Shown: positions 46,161 to 57,702 of the stretch, in pieces
Position numbering within the stretch: the stretch's first letter is position 1
Layout: each line of letters begins with the position of its first letter
Assembly: GCA_030737875.1 (NCBI GenBank)
Contig: CM060926.1
Span: 160,281,579-160,345,578, forward strand
Reading direction: 5' to 3'
From: Allium sativum
Lineage: Eukaryota > Streptophyta > Magnoliopsida > Asparagales > Amaryllidaceae
DNA length: 64,000 nt
Program-made: the position numbers and the translations under genes
Notes under the pieces: model-generated
Seen by the model: the letters and a program-made list of their open reading frames with translations, nothing else
What the model was told of the DNA's origin: nothing
The model's database searches: none

Positions 46161-46411
46161 GTAAATTGCTGTTAGTATATCACACTGAGAGTATATATGC
46201 TCGAAAATTCACAGCAATATCTCATTTTAATTTTTTTTTAAATCGAAGTACTACCGAGCATACTGTAGAAAATTTCTCAGAGAGTAATGCTGAGCAGAAA
46301 CATTTGTATTTTTATTCAGTAATGCAAGTAGGGAATAAATGGGTAAATTGCTCTCTCGGACATTCTTTTGCGGCCACTATCAAACCCATGAATACCTAAT
46401 ATGTCAAATTT

Positions 46412-46741
46412 CTAGCTTTCTCCCATAATGTTAATATCGATATACCCTGAGGTTCTTTTTACGAGAACATAATCATAGACAGCTGTAGCATATAGTTGTG
46501 CCTGTTCATCAGGTAACTCGCCCTGATTATCAATCAACTTCACTGTAGTTTCTGCTATTTCCACAGTTTGAGGAACTATGTTGTTGCACAAGGTTAGAGC
46601 CAAGAAAAAATTGTGAGCAGCGGAATCTCCCCTGGAATGCCATTTGGTTTCTAACAGATGAACGAGTTTGGAATTGGTGCTCACTTTCACTTTTGGCATT
46701 AACATTACACCATTAATTGTTTCAATAAATGATAAGACCAT
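46412..46741 (-). pseudogene. Captured fragment of a plant P4-type ATPase (ALA1-like phospholipid flippase)
   Basis: The 109-residue frame contains NFFLALTLCNNIVP, then TVKLIDNQGELPDEQAQLY and VLVKRTSGYIDINI. In plant aminophospholipid ATPases of the ALA1 type the corresponding region between the phosphorylation site and the nucleotide-binding domain reads FFLxLAACNTIVP, LIDYQGESPDEQALVYAAAAYG and RTSGHIVID. The intact protein is a membrane flippase moving phospholipids between leaflets. Only this small part is present: no DKTGT phosphorylation site, no membrane helices. It is an isolated exon piece inside the transposon. Whether it is transcribed is unknown. Confidence 0.8.
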
Positions 46742-46849
46742 GAAAATCTACAAATCAAAGGGTAACAAGGTGTAGATAATTTACTTGGATCAACCAGAAG
46801 CTAACAGTTCAGAAGTTTTGAATTAATAAATTTACAACCTAATTTAACA

Positions 46850-47043
46850 AATTACATAACCAAAAACTTCGTCTTCCTCTTCCACTACTTGTCCACGCTG
46901 GCTGAAAAGACTTTTGCGGGGACCTTCTTCTTAGCTCTAGGGTTCCTTCTAGCCGGAACCTTCTCCGCCCCACTAACTTATTCTCGTTGGTGTCTACGGC
47001 TACACTCTTTTTCTCCGTGGATTCTTTTTGGCTTTGGGCGCCA
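46850..47043 (-). pseudogene. Lysine-rich coding-like fragment in CACTA B
   Basis: On the - strand an ATG at 47043 starts MAPKAKKNPRRKRV before a stop. A neighbouring frame reads a basic stretch with KVPARRNPRAKKK. It resembles the basic N terminus of a nuclear protein with frameshifts; family unknown. Confidence 0.3.
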
Positions 47044-47634
47044 TTTGTAATTTGAAAATTAGGACTTGGAAAGATGACGAGCAGAATTGGGGATTTAGGG
47101 GAGAAGTGAGTAAAATAGAAAATATGTTCTCATTGTTTAATGCGAAGGCATTTCAAATCGCGATGGTGTTTTCTCATTGGTTGAAGAGAATGGTTTTGGA
47201 TTGCTGGCGATGGAAATCTAAAACGTTGTCGTTACGAGGTCAAATAAATGGATGGATAAGCATGACGTTGTTATTTAGTAAAGACAAACAGTAGTTATGA
47301 TAAATTGCAATTTATTCTAAGAGTTGAGCTTACCTCTTAAAGATTATAAATTGCACCGGTTTGTGGAAAACCGAGTATGAAACAAGTGCAAACATAATAT
47401 TTGCGCCGGTTACATGTATAACCAGTGCAAATAAAAATATTTGCTTCCACGTATTTGCACTAGTTTTCAATTAAAACCGGTGCAACTTACTTTTTCCTCT
47501 AATCTATTGCTTTTTCTATACCAGTTACATCGATTGTTATCCTCGAGCCAGAGCAAAAAATAGTATTTACACGGTTTGTTTATACAACCAGTGCAAACGA
47601 GGAGAAGCAACAGACTTGTTTTATAGTAGTGTGC

Positions 47635-48330
47635 AAACACAACTGGAGCACCACATTCAGAAATACTCCACCTTATGAACCCCTTTTCAAGCAACTCTTT
47701 AACTTGCTTACTGAGCTCTTTCCTTTTCCTTGGAGCCATGTGCCTAACGGTTAAAGCAACAGGTTTTGCATTATCAACAAGGTATATGCGGAAATCTATC
47801 TCTTGCTTTGGAGTAAACCCTTCACCTCTTCAAAGACATCCAAGTACTCATGGACTACTCTAACAGATTGCAAGTTTTCAACAAACGCAGCAAGAGATTC
47901 TTGATAGCTAAGCATAACAAAATTCATGGGATTACAAGAGATTTTGAGAGTGTTAACGGGGCGAGTCATAAGTCTAACCACTCTCTTTTCACAATCGGGG
48001 ATAGCACCATTACTGAATAACCAATCTGTGCCTAGAATCAACCTATAGCCCGTGAAGCCCAAAACATAAGCATTGCATCTAAACTCAAAGCTTAGTATAG
48101 AAATGTACAAATCCAAGCAAATCATGGACAAATAAGCCGAGCCCCCAATTGGATTTGAAACAACCATGGGATCATCTACTATGCTGGTATCTAGGTGCAG
48201 AGATTCAACTAAAGCAGTTGATATAAAAGAGTGCGATGCGCCATAATCAAAAAGAGTACGAACTGGATGATCAAAAAGATAAACTAAACTCTCAACTGAA
48301 ATATATCTACCTTGTTCTTGCGGGGGTGCT
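47635..48330 (-). pseudogene. Element 4 protease end and RT start, beyond CACTA B
   Basis: On the - strand: remnants around the protease active site (about 48220-48300), then the open frame 48167-47796 (VVSNPIGGSAYLS, GYRLILGTDW), a frameshift, then MAPRKRKELSKQ and KGFIRWSISECGAP, ending exactly at the CACTA insertion. Confidence 0.85.
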
Positions 48331-49290
48331 ATGAGAGCATGAATCTGACCTCCAGAAGTAGATCCGTCCTCTGCCCTTGCCCTTGCTTTCTTGGGCAGTC
48401 CTTAGCCATATGTCATATCTCGCCGCATTGAAAGCAACCACCCATCTTCCTCTTCTTCTTCCTGCAGTCTTTAATTAGATGTCCAGGTATGCCACAAAAT
48501 TTGCACTTCCTCTTGTCACGGGGCTTGTTATTCTTCCCACCTTTCTTGGAATCTGTCTTCTTATTCTACGATCCCTCCACTTTCTTGTCTAGAGGTTCTT
48601 CAACCTTTGCCTCTTTCTTGCCACCCTTGTCTTCCTCCTGTAACAATGCCATGTCCACCGGTCACTAAAAAGTCGCTCCCATAGGTATATGGGACATATC
48701 TAGGCTGTGCAGTAGCTCATTCAACCCTTTAACGAAACGGAGACCCTTCTTGTGTGGAGTATTTACTAACTTAAGTCTGAATCTAGCCAGCTGTTTGAAT
48801 TGGTTGACGTATTCTTTGACCGATAAGCTTCCCTGTTTGAGTGCTAAGAACTTCTCCATCTGTAGACTTCGTTCAGCTTGCGAGAGGAACTTCATTTCAA
48901 ATCTCATTCTGAAATCCTCCAAAGTTTCAACTGGTCTCTCACCATTAGTAACTTCCCACCAATAAGAGGCTTTGTCCTTAAGTAACCATACAGCCAATTG
49001 TATCATTTACCCATCGTCCACTTCAAAGATAACAAAAAAATCTTCTGTTTCCTTGAGCCAGTTTGTTGCTTCCACAAATGACTCAGTCCCATTAAGGTTC
49101 TTTCCACACATAGCTCGAAAGTCTCTACATATCTTCGAGAAAGCATTTGCACGCGGAGGAGGGGGAGGAACGACTGCAGCTGGGGAGTAGGAACGTCTGC
49201 TGGGCCTGCGTCATTAGCCCTAGCCTCCAGATACCTTCTGAACCAGCAAGGTACCGGTACCCCCTTGGGAAGAATAAGATCCCCAAACAT
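48331..49290 (-). pseudogene. gag: Element 4 gag, frameshifted
   Basis: The ATG at 49290 follows CGTTTTAG-C. The frame to 49003 begins like other gags here (PKGVPVPCWF, YLEARANDAGP) but is shifted within. A second frame (49006-48665) covers the capsid core (LAVWLLKDKASYWWEV, ALKQGSLSVKEYV). After stops, two zinc knuckles remain at about 48395-48515: CKFCGIPGHLIKDC intact, and CFQCGEI with a damaged glycine-histidine part. It has one pair of knuckles, unlike element 1. Confidence 0.85.
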
Positions 49291-49455
49291 GCTAAAACGA
49301 AAAGAAAAGGTTCAAAACAAAGGATAGAAAGATAGTGCATATGGCTATGGGGATTATGCCTTTAAAATAAAACAACATTTTTGTTGAAAATGCTTCTTTA
49401 AACTTCTTTAAGAAAAATAGTTTTTCAAAAACTTTTATCTGATCTGGTAAACCTC

Positions 49456-49467
49456 GCTCTGATACCA
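49456..49467 (-). promoter_or_regulatory. Element 4 primer binding site
   Basis: The - strand reads TGGTATCAGAGC, two bases from the right LTR. Confidence 0.95.
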
Positions 49468-49469
49468 AC

Positions 49470-50541
49470 TGAAACACCCCACCTCCGCTAAGGTCACTCT
49501 CAAAGGGAATGCATTAACTTTAGTGGAGCATTTTAGGTAAAAAAACATAGATACTTTACAAGACAAACATATAAACAACGAAAAACTTAAGTCATTTCAT
49601 AAATAGTGTGGTTCAGTCAAAACATTACAAGCATTGTCACCCAAATTGTAAAATATTACAACAAAACATCTGTCTTCATTTAAAAACTCCAAGTACATAA
49701 AGAAGCATAAAACAATAGTAAAGCAGCATGAATCCCCAATAAAAGTGTAACCACAGCCATAGCCCAAGAAGAGAGAATCCAAGCAATACATCTACTCTCT
49801 TCAAGCTGGAAAAGGTCTGCACTACGATGGAGTATTCCCTCCTTACGGACCTTAGGAGGGGGGTGGGAACGGAAGAAAAGAAAGCGAAAGAAAATGGGTT
49901 AGACATAAGTCTGGTAAGTCCAGTGATTATTCAGCATGTAAACAGGTAAAAGGATTATGACATGAATAAACTGAATATAGGACAATACCATAGAAATAAG
50001 ATAACATAAGATAAGAAAAACTGAATATACTACCACACTCATTTCCATTTCTCTATACCTATGAACAAATGTTTCAACTATCATCATGTGTTCATAACAA
50101 AGTGATCCCTTTCCCGATCGGCTCCTACTCGCATGCATTTCTTACTTGTGTCATTCAACCCCGCTTGATTGCAGATACCTATGTTGGTCCTACCATAGGG
50201 TGTATCAATTCCTATGGTGGCAACCCGACACAAATTCTAGATGTATAGTGCATACTACTGATGCCCAAAGCCTGCTTTATCCACTCCGAAGTATGTGAAC
50301 ACCCGTACTCCGCCTGAACCTACACTGCCGCACCATCCGCCGCTATTTTGACCGCTTATAATCAGCCCAGTAATCGTGCCCCACCCTGCCTAGTTCAGGG
50401 CACCATGGTACATCTATGTGGTTACTACTGAAATGGGTCCCCGTTACTAGGGTTTCCTAATCAACATGTTATAATGGTTAAGTGTTCTCAAATTAACCTA
50501 ACCCCACCCATATGTTTAATTAACATGTTGTATTGGTTAAG
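49470..50541 (-). repeat. Element 4 right LTR, first part
   Basis: Aligns with 39147-40200 with moderate divergence, including a 20-30 bp insertion near 50375-50400 absent from the left LTR. Element 5 interrupts it after TTAAG. Confidence 0.92.
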
Positions 50542-51588
50542 TGTAACACCCCGTATTTCTGTTAACACTAAAGTAATGAATTAAAGAATATTTAATTTTA
50601 GATGTGAGAGTTAAGGAAACGAGTTACGCCATTGTGTTCCTCTCGGAATTCTGGTTGAGATAGAGTCCGAGTTTGCGTGAATTGGACTTCGTATGAAGAA
50701 GTTATGGCAATCGGAAGTTTCAGAAAAATTCAAACAGATTTCAAAATTTTAAATTCAGGCTCAGATTGGGCTAGGCGGGAAAATTCCCGCCAGGGTCCAG
50801 GTCGACCGGGAGGTCGACCAACCCATACAGGTCGACCAGGGGGTCGACCTGGGGGTCGACCTGCCCCTCCCCCGGGCAGATTTGAAAGATGACGATTTTC
50901 TGACACTTGGCTGAGTCATTAGGGCTGACTTGTCACCCTATCTTGACTGAATGGCTGTGGTTTATTCTAGGTTGATCGTATGGCCTAAATTAATCCTAAA
51001 TTCTATATAAACACATGTAGACTCAAACCCTAAAATCAAATAAAAATTTAGAACCATGTTCACCATGCTATCACCTTACAACCTAGAGTAGCCGCCACCA
51101 TTCAGGAGAAAGAAAAGCTAATCAACTCAATTCTATTCAACTCAAATCTAAACAACAACAAATTTGTCTTCTTCAAAGGAAAGCTAAATCAATTTCAGAA
51201 ATCAGATTTCAGAACGCAAGACCTTCTTTGAGTTGTGAGTTCGATTTCTTTAATAAGATAATTAACAATTTAATTAGGTTGAGTTATGATTTGGGTTATA
51301 TGGTTATGTTGTGAATCATTGACCGTTATGTTATTATCTATGTTGTAAATCTATGATGTTATTATCTACGTTGTAAAGCTGTGATGTTATTATCTATGTT
51401 GAAAATCTATGTTAATTGTTGGCTTATGTACAATCAATTCATAATGATGCTATGAAATAAGTTTTAACTTCCGCTGTGTTGTTTTATTTATTTATTCTTT
51501 TAATTTATCTGTTCTATACAACAATAACGCTTCATGGACATTGATGCATTCCCTTTATGAGTGACATTAATGGACATGGGGTGTTACA
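50542..51588 (+). repeat. Element 5 5' LTR, 1047 bp
   Basis: Contains the near-palindrome GGCGGGAAAATTCCCGCC (50774-50791), a GGTCGACC cluster (about 50799-50868), TTCTATATAAAC (51001-51012) as TATA box, and a threefold repeat with GTGATGTTATTATCTATGTTG (about 51325-51415). It lacks the stem-loops of elements 1 and 4. Confidence 0.93.
50774..50868. promoter_or_regulatory. E2F-type near-palindrome and GGTCGACC cluster of element 5
   Basis: GCGGGAAAA (E2F type on one strand) with a symmetric partner, followed by five GTCGAC hexamers, the same order as in element 1. The TATA box lies about 230 bp downstream of the palindrome. Confidence 0.5.
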
Positions 51589-51590
51589 CG

Positions 51591-51602
51591 TGGTATTAGA
51601 GC
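51591..51602 (+). promoter_or_regulatory. Element 5 primer binding site, one mismatch
   Basis: TGGTATTAGAGC, with T for C at the seventh base compared with the other elements; two bases after the LTR. Confidence 0.9.
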
Positions 51603-51795
51603 TATGGTTACAAGAACAGATAAAAAGTTTTGAAAAGTGTTTTCAAAAGTATTATTTTCCTAGAAAGTATTTTCAAAAACTTGTTTTAAAGAAGCTATTT
51701 TCAAGGAAAGTTAACTTTAAAGAGCATAATCCCCGCAAGCCATACATCTCTCTTTCGCTTCCCTTGTTTTAAAACTCTTTCTTTTTCTTTTCAGC

Positions 51796-52779
51796 ATGTC
51801 TGGAGCATCTGAGATACCAGAGGGTGTTCATGTACCCGGTTGGTTTTGTCAATATCTCGAGGCTAGGGCCGCTGCCGCGGTACCGACCAACGTTCCTCCT
51901 CCTCCTCCCCCAACTCTAGTCATTCCTCCGCGCGGAGATACTTTCTCCATGATATGTAATGACTTTCGTTCAATGGGTGGAAAATCTCTTAGTGGGTCTG
52001 AAACGTTCATTGAAGCTAGAAATTGGTTGAAAGAAGTGGAGGATCTGTTTGGCATTTTCGATTTGGATGATTGTAAGAAGGTCCAATTGGCTGCTTGGTT
52101 GATGAAGGATGAAGCTTCGTTTTGGTGGGAGGTCACTAATTGAGAGCGTCCAGTTGATACATATCCAGATTTCAGGCGTAGGTTTAAGGTAAAGTTTCTC
52201 TCACGGGCTGAAGAGAATTTATATATGGAAAGATTTTTGGCGTTGAAACAAGGGAATCTACTAGTAAAAGAATACGTCAACAAGTTCAATCTGTTGGCGA
52301 GATTTGTCTTGGACTTGGTGAATACACCCGAAAAGAAGGCACTGAGATTTCTTAAGGGTTTGAACGAGCCACTACATGGGTTAGCTATGACCCACATCCG
52401 AATGGGGGCCACCTTTGAGAGGCTAGTTGATATGGCGCTTATGCATGAAGAGGAGAAAGGTGCCAATGCTAATAAGGCACCTGAGAAGAAAGGAGATCAA
52501 AAGAAACCACAACAACAAAACAAGAAGGGCGGGAAGAACAATAATGGCAAAGGAAAGAAGAAGTGCTTTAATTGTGGGACACCTGGCCATCTGAGTAAAG
52601 ACGGTAGGAAAAAGAAGAAGACTGGCTGTTTCCACTGTGGAGAGGCAGGTCATCTAGTTAAGGACTGCCCAAGGAAACATGGACAAGGGCAAAGAACTAT
52701 TGGAGGGCAGCTTCAGGCTCTCAGGGCACCGAGGCAGGCAAGGGAGCAGGTCCAGGATCTCGCGGTCCCACCACTGTAA
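51796..52779 (+). pseudogene. gag: Element 5 gag with one internal TGA
   Basis: The ATG follows CTTTTCAG-C. Residues 1-115: proline-rich N terminus (IPEGVHVPGWF) and start of capsid. A TGA at 52141 replaces the glycine codon of VTNGERP. The same frame continues through capsid (ALKQGNLLVKEYV, GLNEPLHGLAMTHI), a Lys/Gln-rich linker and two zinc knuckles: the first reads CFNCGTPGHLSKDG, the last Cys lost, the second CFHCGEAGHLVKDC is intact. A TAA at 52777 separates it from protease, which continues in the same frame. Confidence 0.9.
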
Positions 52780-53550
52780 GAACGAGGTAGAAACATTTCC
52801 GTTGAGAGTTTAGTTTTTCTGTTTGATTATCCTGTCCGTACTTTATTCGATTCTGGCGCATCACATTCGTTTATCTCTACATCATTAGTTGAAACACTGC
52901 ACTTAAATACTAGTCTTGTTGTGGATCCCATTGTAGTCTCAAATCCTGTTGGTGGGTCGGCTCATTTATCCATGGTCTGTAGGGATTTGAGATTGTCGAT
53001 CTTAGGCGTTAGTTTTGAATGTAATGCTTTTGTGCTTGGTTTCATGGGCTATAGGTTGATTCTAGGGATGGATTGGCTAGACAGATATGGTGCCATCCTA
53101 GATTGTGAACGAAGGGTAGTAAAATTGTTGACTCGTAGTGGAAAGACCCTTGATATTTCTTGTGACCCTAGAGGATCAGTGATGCTTAGTAATCTTGAGT
53201 CACTTGACGCATCCAATGATGATTTACATTATGTTCGTATAGTCTGTGAATATGTTGATGTCTTCTATGAGGTGAGGGTTCTACCCCCAAAACGTGAGAC
53301 ATACTTTCGTATTTATCTTGTAGACAATGCAAAACCTGTATCTCTACCAGTACGCCACATGGCTCCTCGTGAGAGGAGGGAGCTCAATAAGCAAGTAGGG
53401 GAGTTGCTTGAGAAGGGGTTCATAAGACGTAGTATATCACAGTGGGGTGCTCCGGTAGTATTTGCCACGAAGGTGGATGGGTCCCTTAGACTTTGTGTGG
53501 ATTATAGAGAACTTAATAAACTTACTAAGAAGAATAGCACCCACTGCTGA
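52780..53550 (+). pseudogene. Element 5 protease and start of reverse transcriptase
   Basis: Same frame as gag after the [16 protein letters not shown] holds the aspartic protease active site (about 52844-52875). [11 protein letters not shown] follows, then the linker, [31 protein letters not shown] and CVDYREL. The frame is lost at about 53540, just before LPRIEDLF. Confidence 0.9.
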
Positions 53551-54676
53551 GGATTGAAGATCTCTTCGATCAGTTAGTTGGCGCCTCAGTGTTTTCGTAG
53601 TTGGACTTAGCCACTGGTTTCCATCAGTTAAGAGTGGCTGAGGATAGCATAGACAAGACTGCCTTTAGGACTCCGGACGGTTTCTATGAGGGGCTTGTAA
53701 TGCCCTTCAGTTTGACAAACGCCCCACATACTTTGTTGACTTAATGAGTAGGGTGTCTAGGGAGTACCTTAATAAATTCGTGGTGGTCTTTGTGGATGAC
53801 ATCTTGATCTTTTCTAAGAGCGAGGAAGAGCATGCCCTACATCTTAGGGAAGTATTGGAGACCCTTCGAGCGCATAACCTTAAAGCTAAATTTTCTAAAT
53901 GTCACTTTTGGAGGAAGGAAGTGTAATTCTTAGGGCATGTGGTTTCCAAAGAAGGGATAGCTGTGGATCCCGCAAAGGTGGTGGTCATCCAAGATTGTAA
54001 GGTCCCTAAAAATGCTACCGAGGTGAGGAGTTTCTTGGGGTTGGCCGGCTACTATAGGAAGTTTATCAAGGACTTCGCAAAAATATCAGCCCCATTGACA
54101 CGCTTGACGAAGAAGAACCTAGTTTTCACATGGGACGTAGATTGTGATGATGCGTTCCAACGTTTAAAGAGAGCTTTGACCACATCCCCAGTCTTAGTGT
54201 TGCCAGATGGGAGTAAGCCATTTACCATTTATACTGATGCTTCCGAGACATGACTAGGCACAGTCTTAATGCAAGAGGGCAGGGTAATAGCCTATACAGG
54301 AAGGCAGTTGAGAGTGCATGAGAAAAATTACCCTACACATGTCCTAGAGTTGGCCACAATTATTTTCGTGCTTAAGTCTTGGCGCCATTATCTTCTTGGC
54401 GAGAAATTCGAATTGTTCACAGACCACAAATTGCTAAAATACTTGTTCTCTCAGAAGGACTTGAACTTAAGGCAGCAAAGGTGGATGGAATTCTTAGCGA
54501 CCTACGATTTTGAGATAGCATATACCCCTGGCAAGGGTAACATGGTGGCAGACTCCTTAAGTAGGAAAAGGTTGTCCTTGAGTCCGTTGTTTGTTAAGCG
54601 ACAAAGCTTAGAGTTCATCTCTACGTTTGACTTTAGACCTTCCATTGACTTTGTACCTGGTTTGCTAGCAACTTAA
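53551..54676 (+). pseudogene. Element 5 reverse transcriptase palm/thumb and RNase H
   Basis: [12 protein letters not shown] (Gln now TAG) and [11 protein letters not shown] precede the catalytic FVDD in the frame 53744-53926. One TAA (53924) and one TGA (54251) interrupt an otherwise continuous frame with [25 protein letters not shown], the RNase H aspartate in YTDAS, LELATI and LFTDHK. The TGA lies next to the RNase H active site. Confidence 0.88.
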
Positions 54677-55530
54677 AGGTCAGACCTACGCTTTTGGGAT
54701 GGATTGGTGAGGCACAACGAGATGACCCACAGTTGGTTGAGTTGGTAGAGAAGCTTATAAGGGTGGAGTCATTGAGCCATCTTAGTAGGTATACCCTAGA
54801 TGATAAGGGTTGGTTACGTAGGGACGGTAGACTTTGTGTACCACGAGACGAGTTTACTTTTGGGCCAGTATGAAGAGGGATGTGGTTGAGTTTGTCGCTA
54901 GATGCTTGGTGTGCCAACAAGTAAAAGCAGAGCAAAGAAGCCCGGTGGGTTTCTTCACCCATTGGAAATCCCACAATGGAAGTGGGAGAGTGTTCGATGG
55001 ACTTTGTTGACGGGTTACCGAAATCGAGGAAGGGTAATACGAGGATTTGGTTCATGGTAGATAGACTTACTAAGAGCACCCATTTCATTCCCGTGAAGAG
55101 TAAGAGGACTACTCCATGGTTAGCCTCCGTATACATTCGAGAGATAGTTCGTTTTCATGATGTTCCTTCTAGAATAGTGAGCGATCGCGATCCTATCTTT
55201 ACTAGCGAGTTTTGGAAGAGCTTGCAAGAGGCGGTAGGGACACAGTTATGTTTGAGCACCGCATATCATCCTCAGACGGACGGCCAGACCGAGAGGGTGA
55301 ATCGTATTTTAGAGAACCTTTTGAGGCTATGTGTTTTAGACTTCGGAGGTACATGGAGGAGCATCTTCCTTTGGTGGAGTTCGCGTATAATAATAGTTTT
55401 CAGTCTAGCATTAGCATGGCACCTTTCGAGACTGTTTATAGAAGGCCATGTCGTTCTCCTACATGTTGGTGGGAATCTACGGATAAGATCTTACTTGGGC
55501 CCGATATGATTAGAGAGACTTAGAAAAAGA
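54677..55530 (+). pseudogene. Element 5 integrase with N-terminal deletion
   Basis: KGWLRRDGRL is followed directly by the segment after the zinc-finger histidines, so the HH half is deleted; CLVCQQVKAEQ survives out of frame. The core (54976-55350) shows [20 protein letters not shown] and [12 protein letters not shown], with all three DDE acidic residues. A frameshift near 55350 moves reading to another frame ([19 protein letters not shown]), ending at a TAG at 55521. Confidence 0.85.
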
Positions 55531-55535
55531 TCGAT

Positions 55536-56072
55536 TTGATTCGAAGGAGGATGAAGACAGCGCAAGATAGGCATAAATCGTATGCGGACAAGAGGAGGAC
55601 AGATCTTGAATTTGATATTGGGGACATGGTCTTTATCAAGGTGTCTCCATCACGGAATGTTGTTTGCTTTGGGTCCGTTGGGAAGTTAGCACCAAGGTTC
55701 GTTGGGTCGTTTCCTATTAAGGAAAGGATTGGACAGATGGCGTATAGAGTGGAGTTGCCCGAGAGACTTAGTGGTGTACACGACGTATTCCATGTATCAC
55801 ATTTGAGGAAATGCTTGCACGAGACCGTAGAAGTGGTAGAGCCGAGCTTGCTTAGAGAGGTGGAGATAGAGCATGATGCGACGATTCGACGAGCTCCTAC
55901 ATGCATTCTTGGGTCAGAGATTAAGAAGTTGAGGAATCGAGAGGTCAAGCTAGTCAAAGTGCAATGGGGAGATGATGAGAGAAACACTATTTGGGAGATG
56001 GAAGAGAAGATGTGTTCATTGTACCCTTTTCTTTTCGAGGGTATGTCTTTTAATTTCTCCTTTATCGCTTAG
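55536..56072 (+). pseudogene. Element 5 integrase C terminus and chromodomain-like tail
   Basis: Same frame as the preceding piece after one stop. It reads AQDRHKSYADKRRTDLEF, VGKLAPRFVGSF (GPF/Y-like module), FHVSHLRKCL, then LRNREVKLVKVQWGDDE and YPFLFEG, the chromodomain-like C terminus of plant chromoviruses. The last residues after FEG are hydrophobic and probably poorly conserved. Confidence 0.88.
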
Positions 56073-56647
56073 CTTGTACTAATTTTATCCTTAATATGTC
56101 CTCTCGCTAGAATCTTTGACCTTCAGATAGGGTAGTCTTATGGTTGAAACATGTGTTTGAGACATGTTATGTATGGTGGATGCATGTGGATGCAAGTGTT
56201 TGCTAGTGGTTGCTCGTGGATGCATATACACACACTTTAGGCACTAGATCGGCTCAGTCAATTTCATATTGCATATTGCATATATATGGATGTATTTACT
56301 AAAATGAATGTACATTGAATGTGTATATCATATGGATGTTGCATTTAAATGGATGGTTGTGCACACATGTAGTAATGATATGTATAGAATTCTTTGCATA
56401 CATGATGGATACATGGCACTATCATCATTTGCATTAAGGAGGTCGACTAAATCAGTGGACCGCCTGATTTTGCATTAGTATACGAACATATACATACAGT
56501 ATGCATATGTACATGAAAAGCATTAGAAATCTTGCAAGGAGCATGGTTGCTAGTGGTTGATGGTTGAGTAGATAGATGACTGGATGGTAGGATACGTTCC
56601 TCTTGACTTAGAGATTTCGAGGACGAAATCCTTTAAGTTGGGGAGAA
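56073..56647 (+). other. Element 5 3' untranslated region, hairpin box and polypurine tract
   Basis: Holds the AACATG...CATGTT palindrome (about 56147-56168), TGGATGCA repeats, TAGGCACTAGATCGGCTCA (about 56238-56256), the hairpin GATTTCGAGGACGAAATC (56613-56630) and the tract AAGTTGGGGAGAA (56635-56647). No gene. Confidence 0.78.
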
Positions 56648-57697
56648 TGTAGCACCCCGTATTTCTGTTAACACTAAAGTAACGAATTAAAGAATATTTA
56701 ATCTTAAATATGAGAATTAAGGGAAACAGGTTATGCCATTGTGTTTGTCTCGGAATTCTGGTTGAGATGGAGTCCGAGTTTGCGTGAATTGGACTTCGTA
56801 TGAAGAAGTTATGGCGATCTGAAGTTTCATAAAAATTCAAACAGATTTCAAAAATTTAAATTCAGACTCAGATTGGGCTAGGCCGGAAAATTCCGGCCAG
56901 GGCCCAGGTCGACCAGGGGGTCGATCTAGGGGTCGACCTACCCATACAGGTCGACCTGGGGGTCGACCTACCCCCTCCCCTCTGGGCAGATTTGAAAGAT
57001 GACGATTTTCTGACTCTTGGCCGAGTCATTAGGGCTGACTTGTCACCCTATCTTGACTGAATGGCTATGGTTTATTCTAGGTTGATCGGATGGCCTAAAT
57101 TAATCCTAAATTCTATATAAACACATGTAGACTCAAACCCTAAAATCGAATAAAAATTTAGAAACATGGCCGCCATGCTGTCACCTTGCAACCTAGAGTA
57201 GCCGCCACCATTTAGGAGAAAGAAAAATTAATCAACTCAATTCTATTCAACTCAAATCTAACAACAATGAATTTTTCTTCTTCAAAGGAAAGCTAAATCA
57301 ATTTCAGAACTCAGATTTCAGAACGCAAGACCTTCTTTGAGTTGTGAGTTCGATTTCTTTAATAAGATAATTAACAATTTAATTAGGTTGAGTTATGATT
57401 TGGGTTACATGGTTATGTTGTGAATCATTGACCGTTATGTTATTATCTATGTTGTAAATCTGTGATGTTATTATCTATGTTGTAAAGCTGTGATGTTATT
57501 ATCTATGTTGAAAATCTATGGTAATTGTTGGCTTATGTACAATCAATTCATAATGATGCTATGAAATAAGTTTTAACTTCCGCTGTGTTGTTTTATTTAT
57601 TTATTCTTGTAATTTATCTATTCTATACAACAATAACGCTTCATGGACATTGATGCATTCCCTTTGTGAGTGACATTAATGGACATGGGGTGTTACA
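56648..57697 (+). repeat. Element 5 3' LTR, 1050 bp
   Basis: Closely matches the 5' LTR with a few percent differences by eye. Its palindrome (56881-56898) reads GGCCGGAAAATTCCGGCC, altered in both arms relative to the 5' copy. Confidence 0.93.
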
Positions 57698-57702
57698 TTA
57701 AG

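Larger units (their letters stand above)
45312..47631. mobile_element. CACTA element B, 2320 bp, non-autonomous, carrying a captured gene fragment
   Basis: It starts CACTACTATAAAACAGGTCT and ends with the inverted version AGACTTGTTTTATAGTAGTG; the terminal inverted repeat extends about 25 bp with two mismatches. A 3-bp target duplication (TGC) brackets it, as in the CACTA superfamily. Subterminal regions (about 45340-45600 and 47340-47610) are full of TTGCACTGGTT-type words. No transposase frame exists. The interior contains host-derived sequence. Confidence 0.92.
50542..57697 (+). mobile_element. Element 5: Ty3/gypsy chromovirus-like retrotransposon with short LTRs, + strand
   Basis: LTRs of about 1.05 kb (50542-51588 and 56648-57697) start TGTAACACCCCG or TGTAGCACCCCG and end GTTACA. 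TTAAG duplications are at 50537-50541 and 57698-57702. The order gag, protease, RT, RNase H, integrase and chromodomain-like tail is complete apart from a small integrase deletion, but several stops and frameshifts break it. It inserted in the right LTR of element 4. Confidence 0.95.

Noticed and set aside
50677..50892. Proline/glycine-rich 71-residue frame
   Set aside because: It spans the palindrome and GGTCGACC cluster of the element 5 LTR upstream of the TATA box; the composition comes from the repeats.
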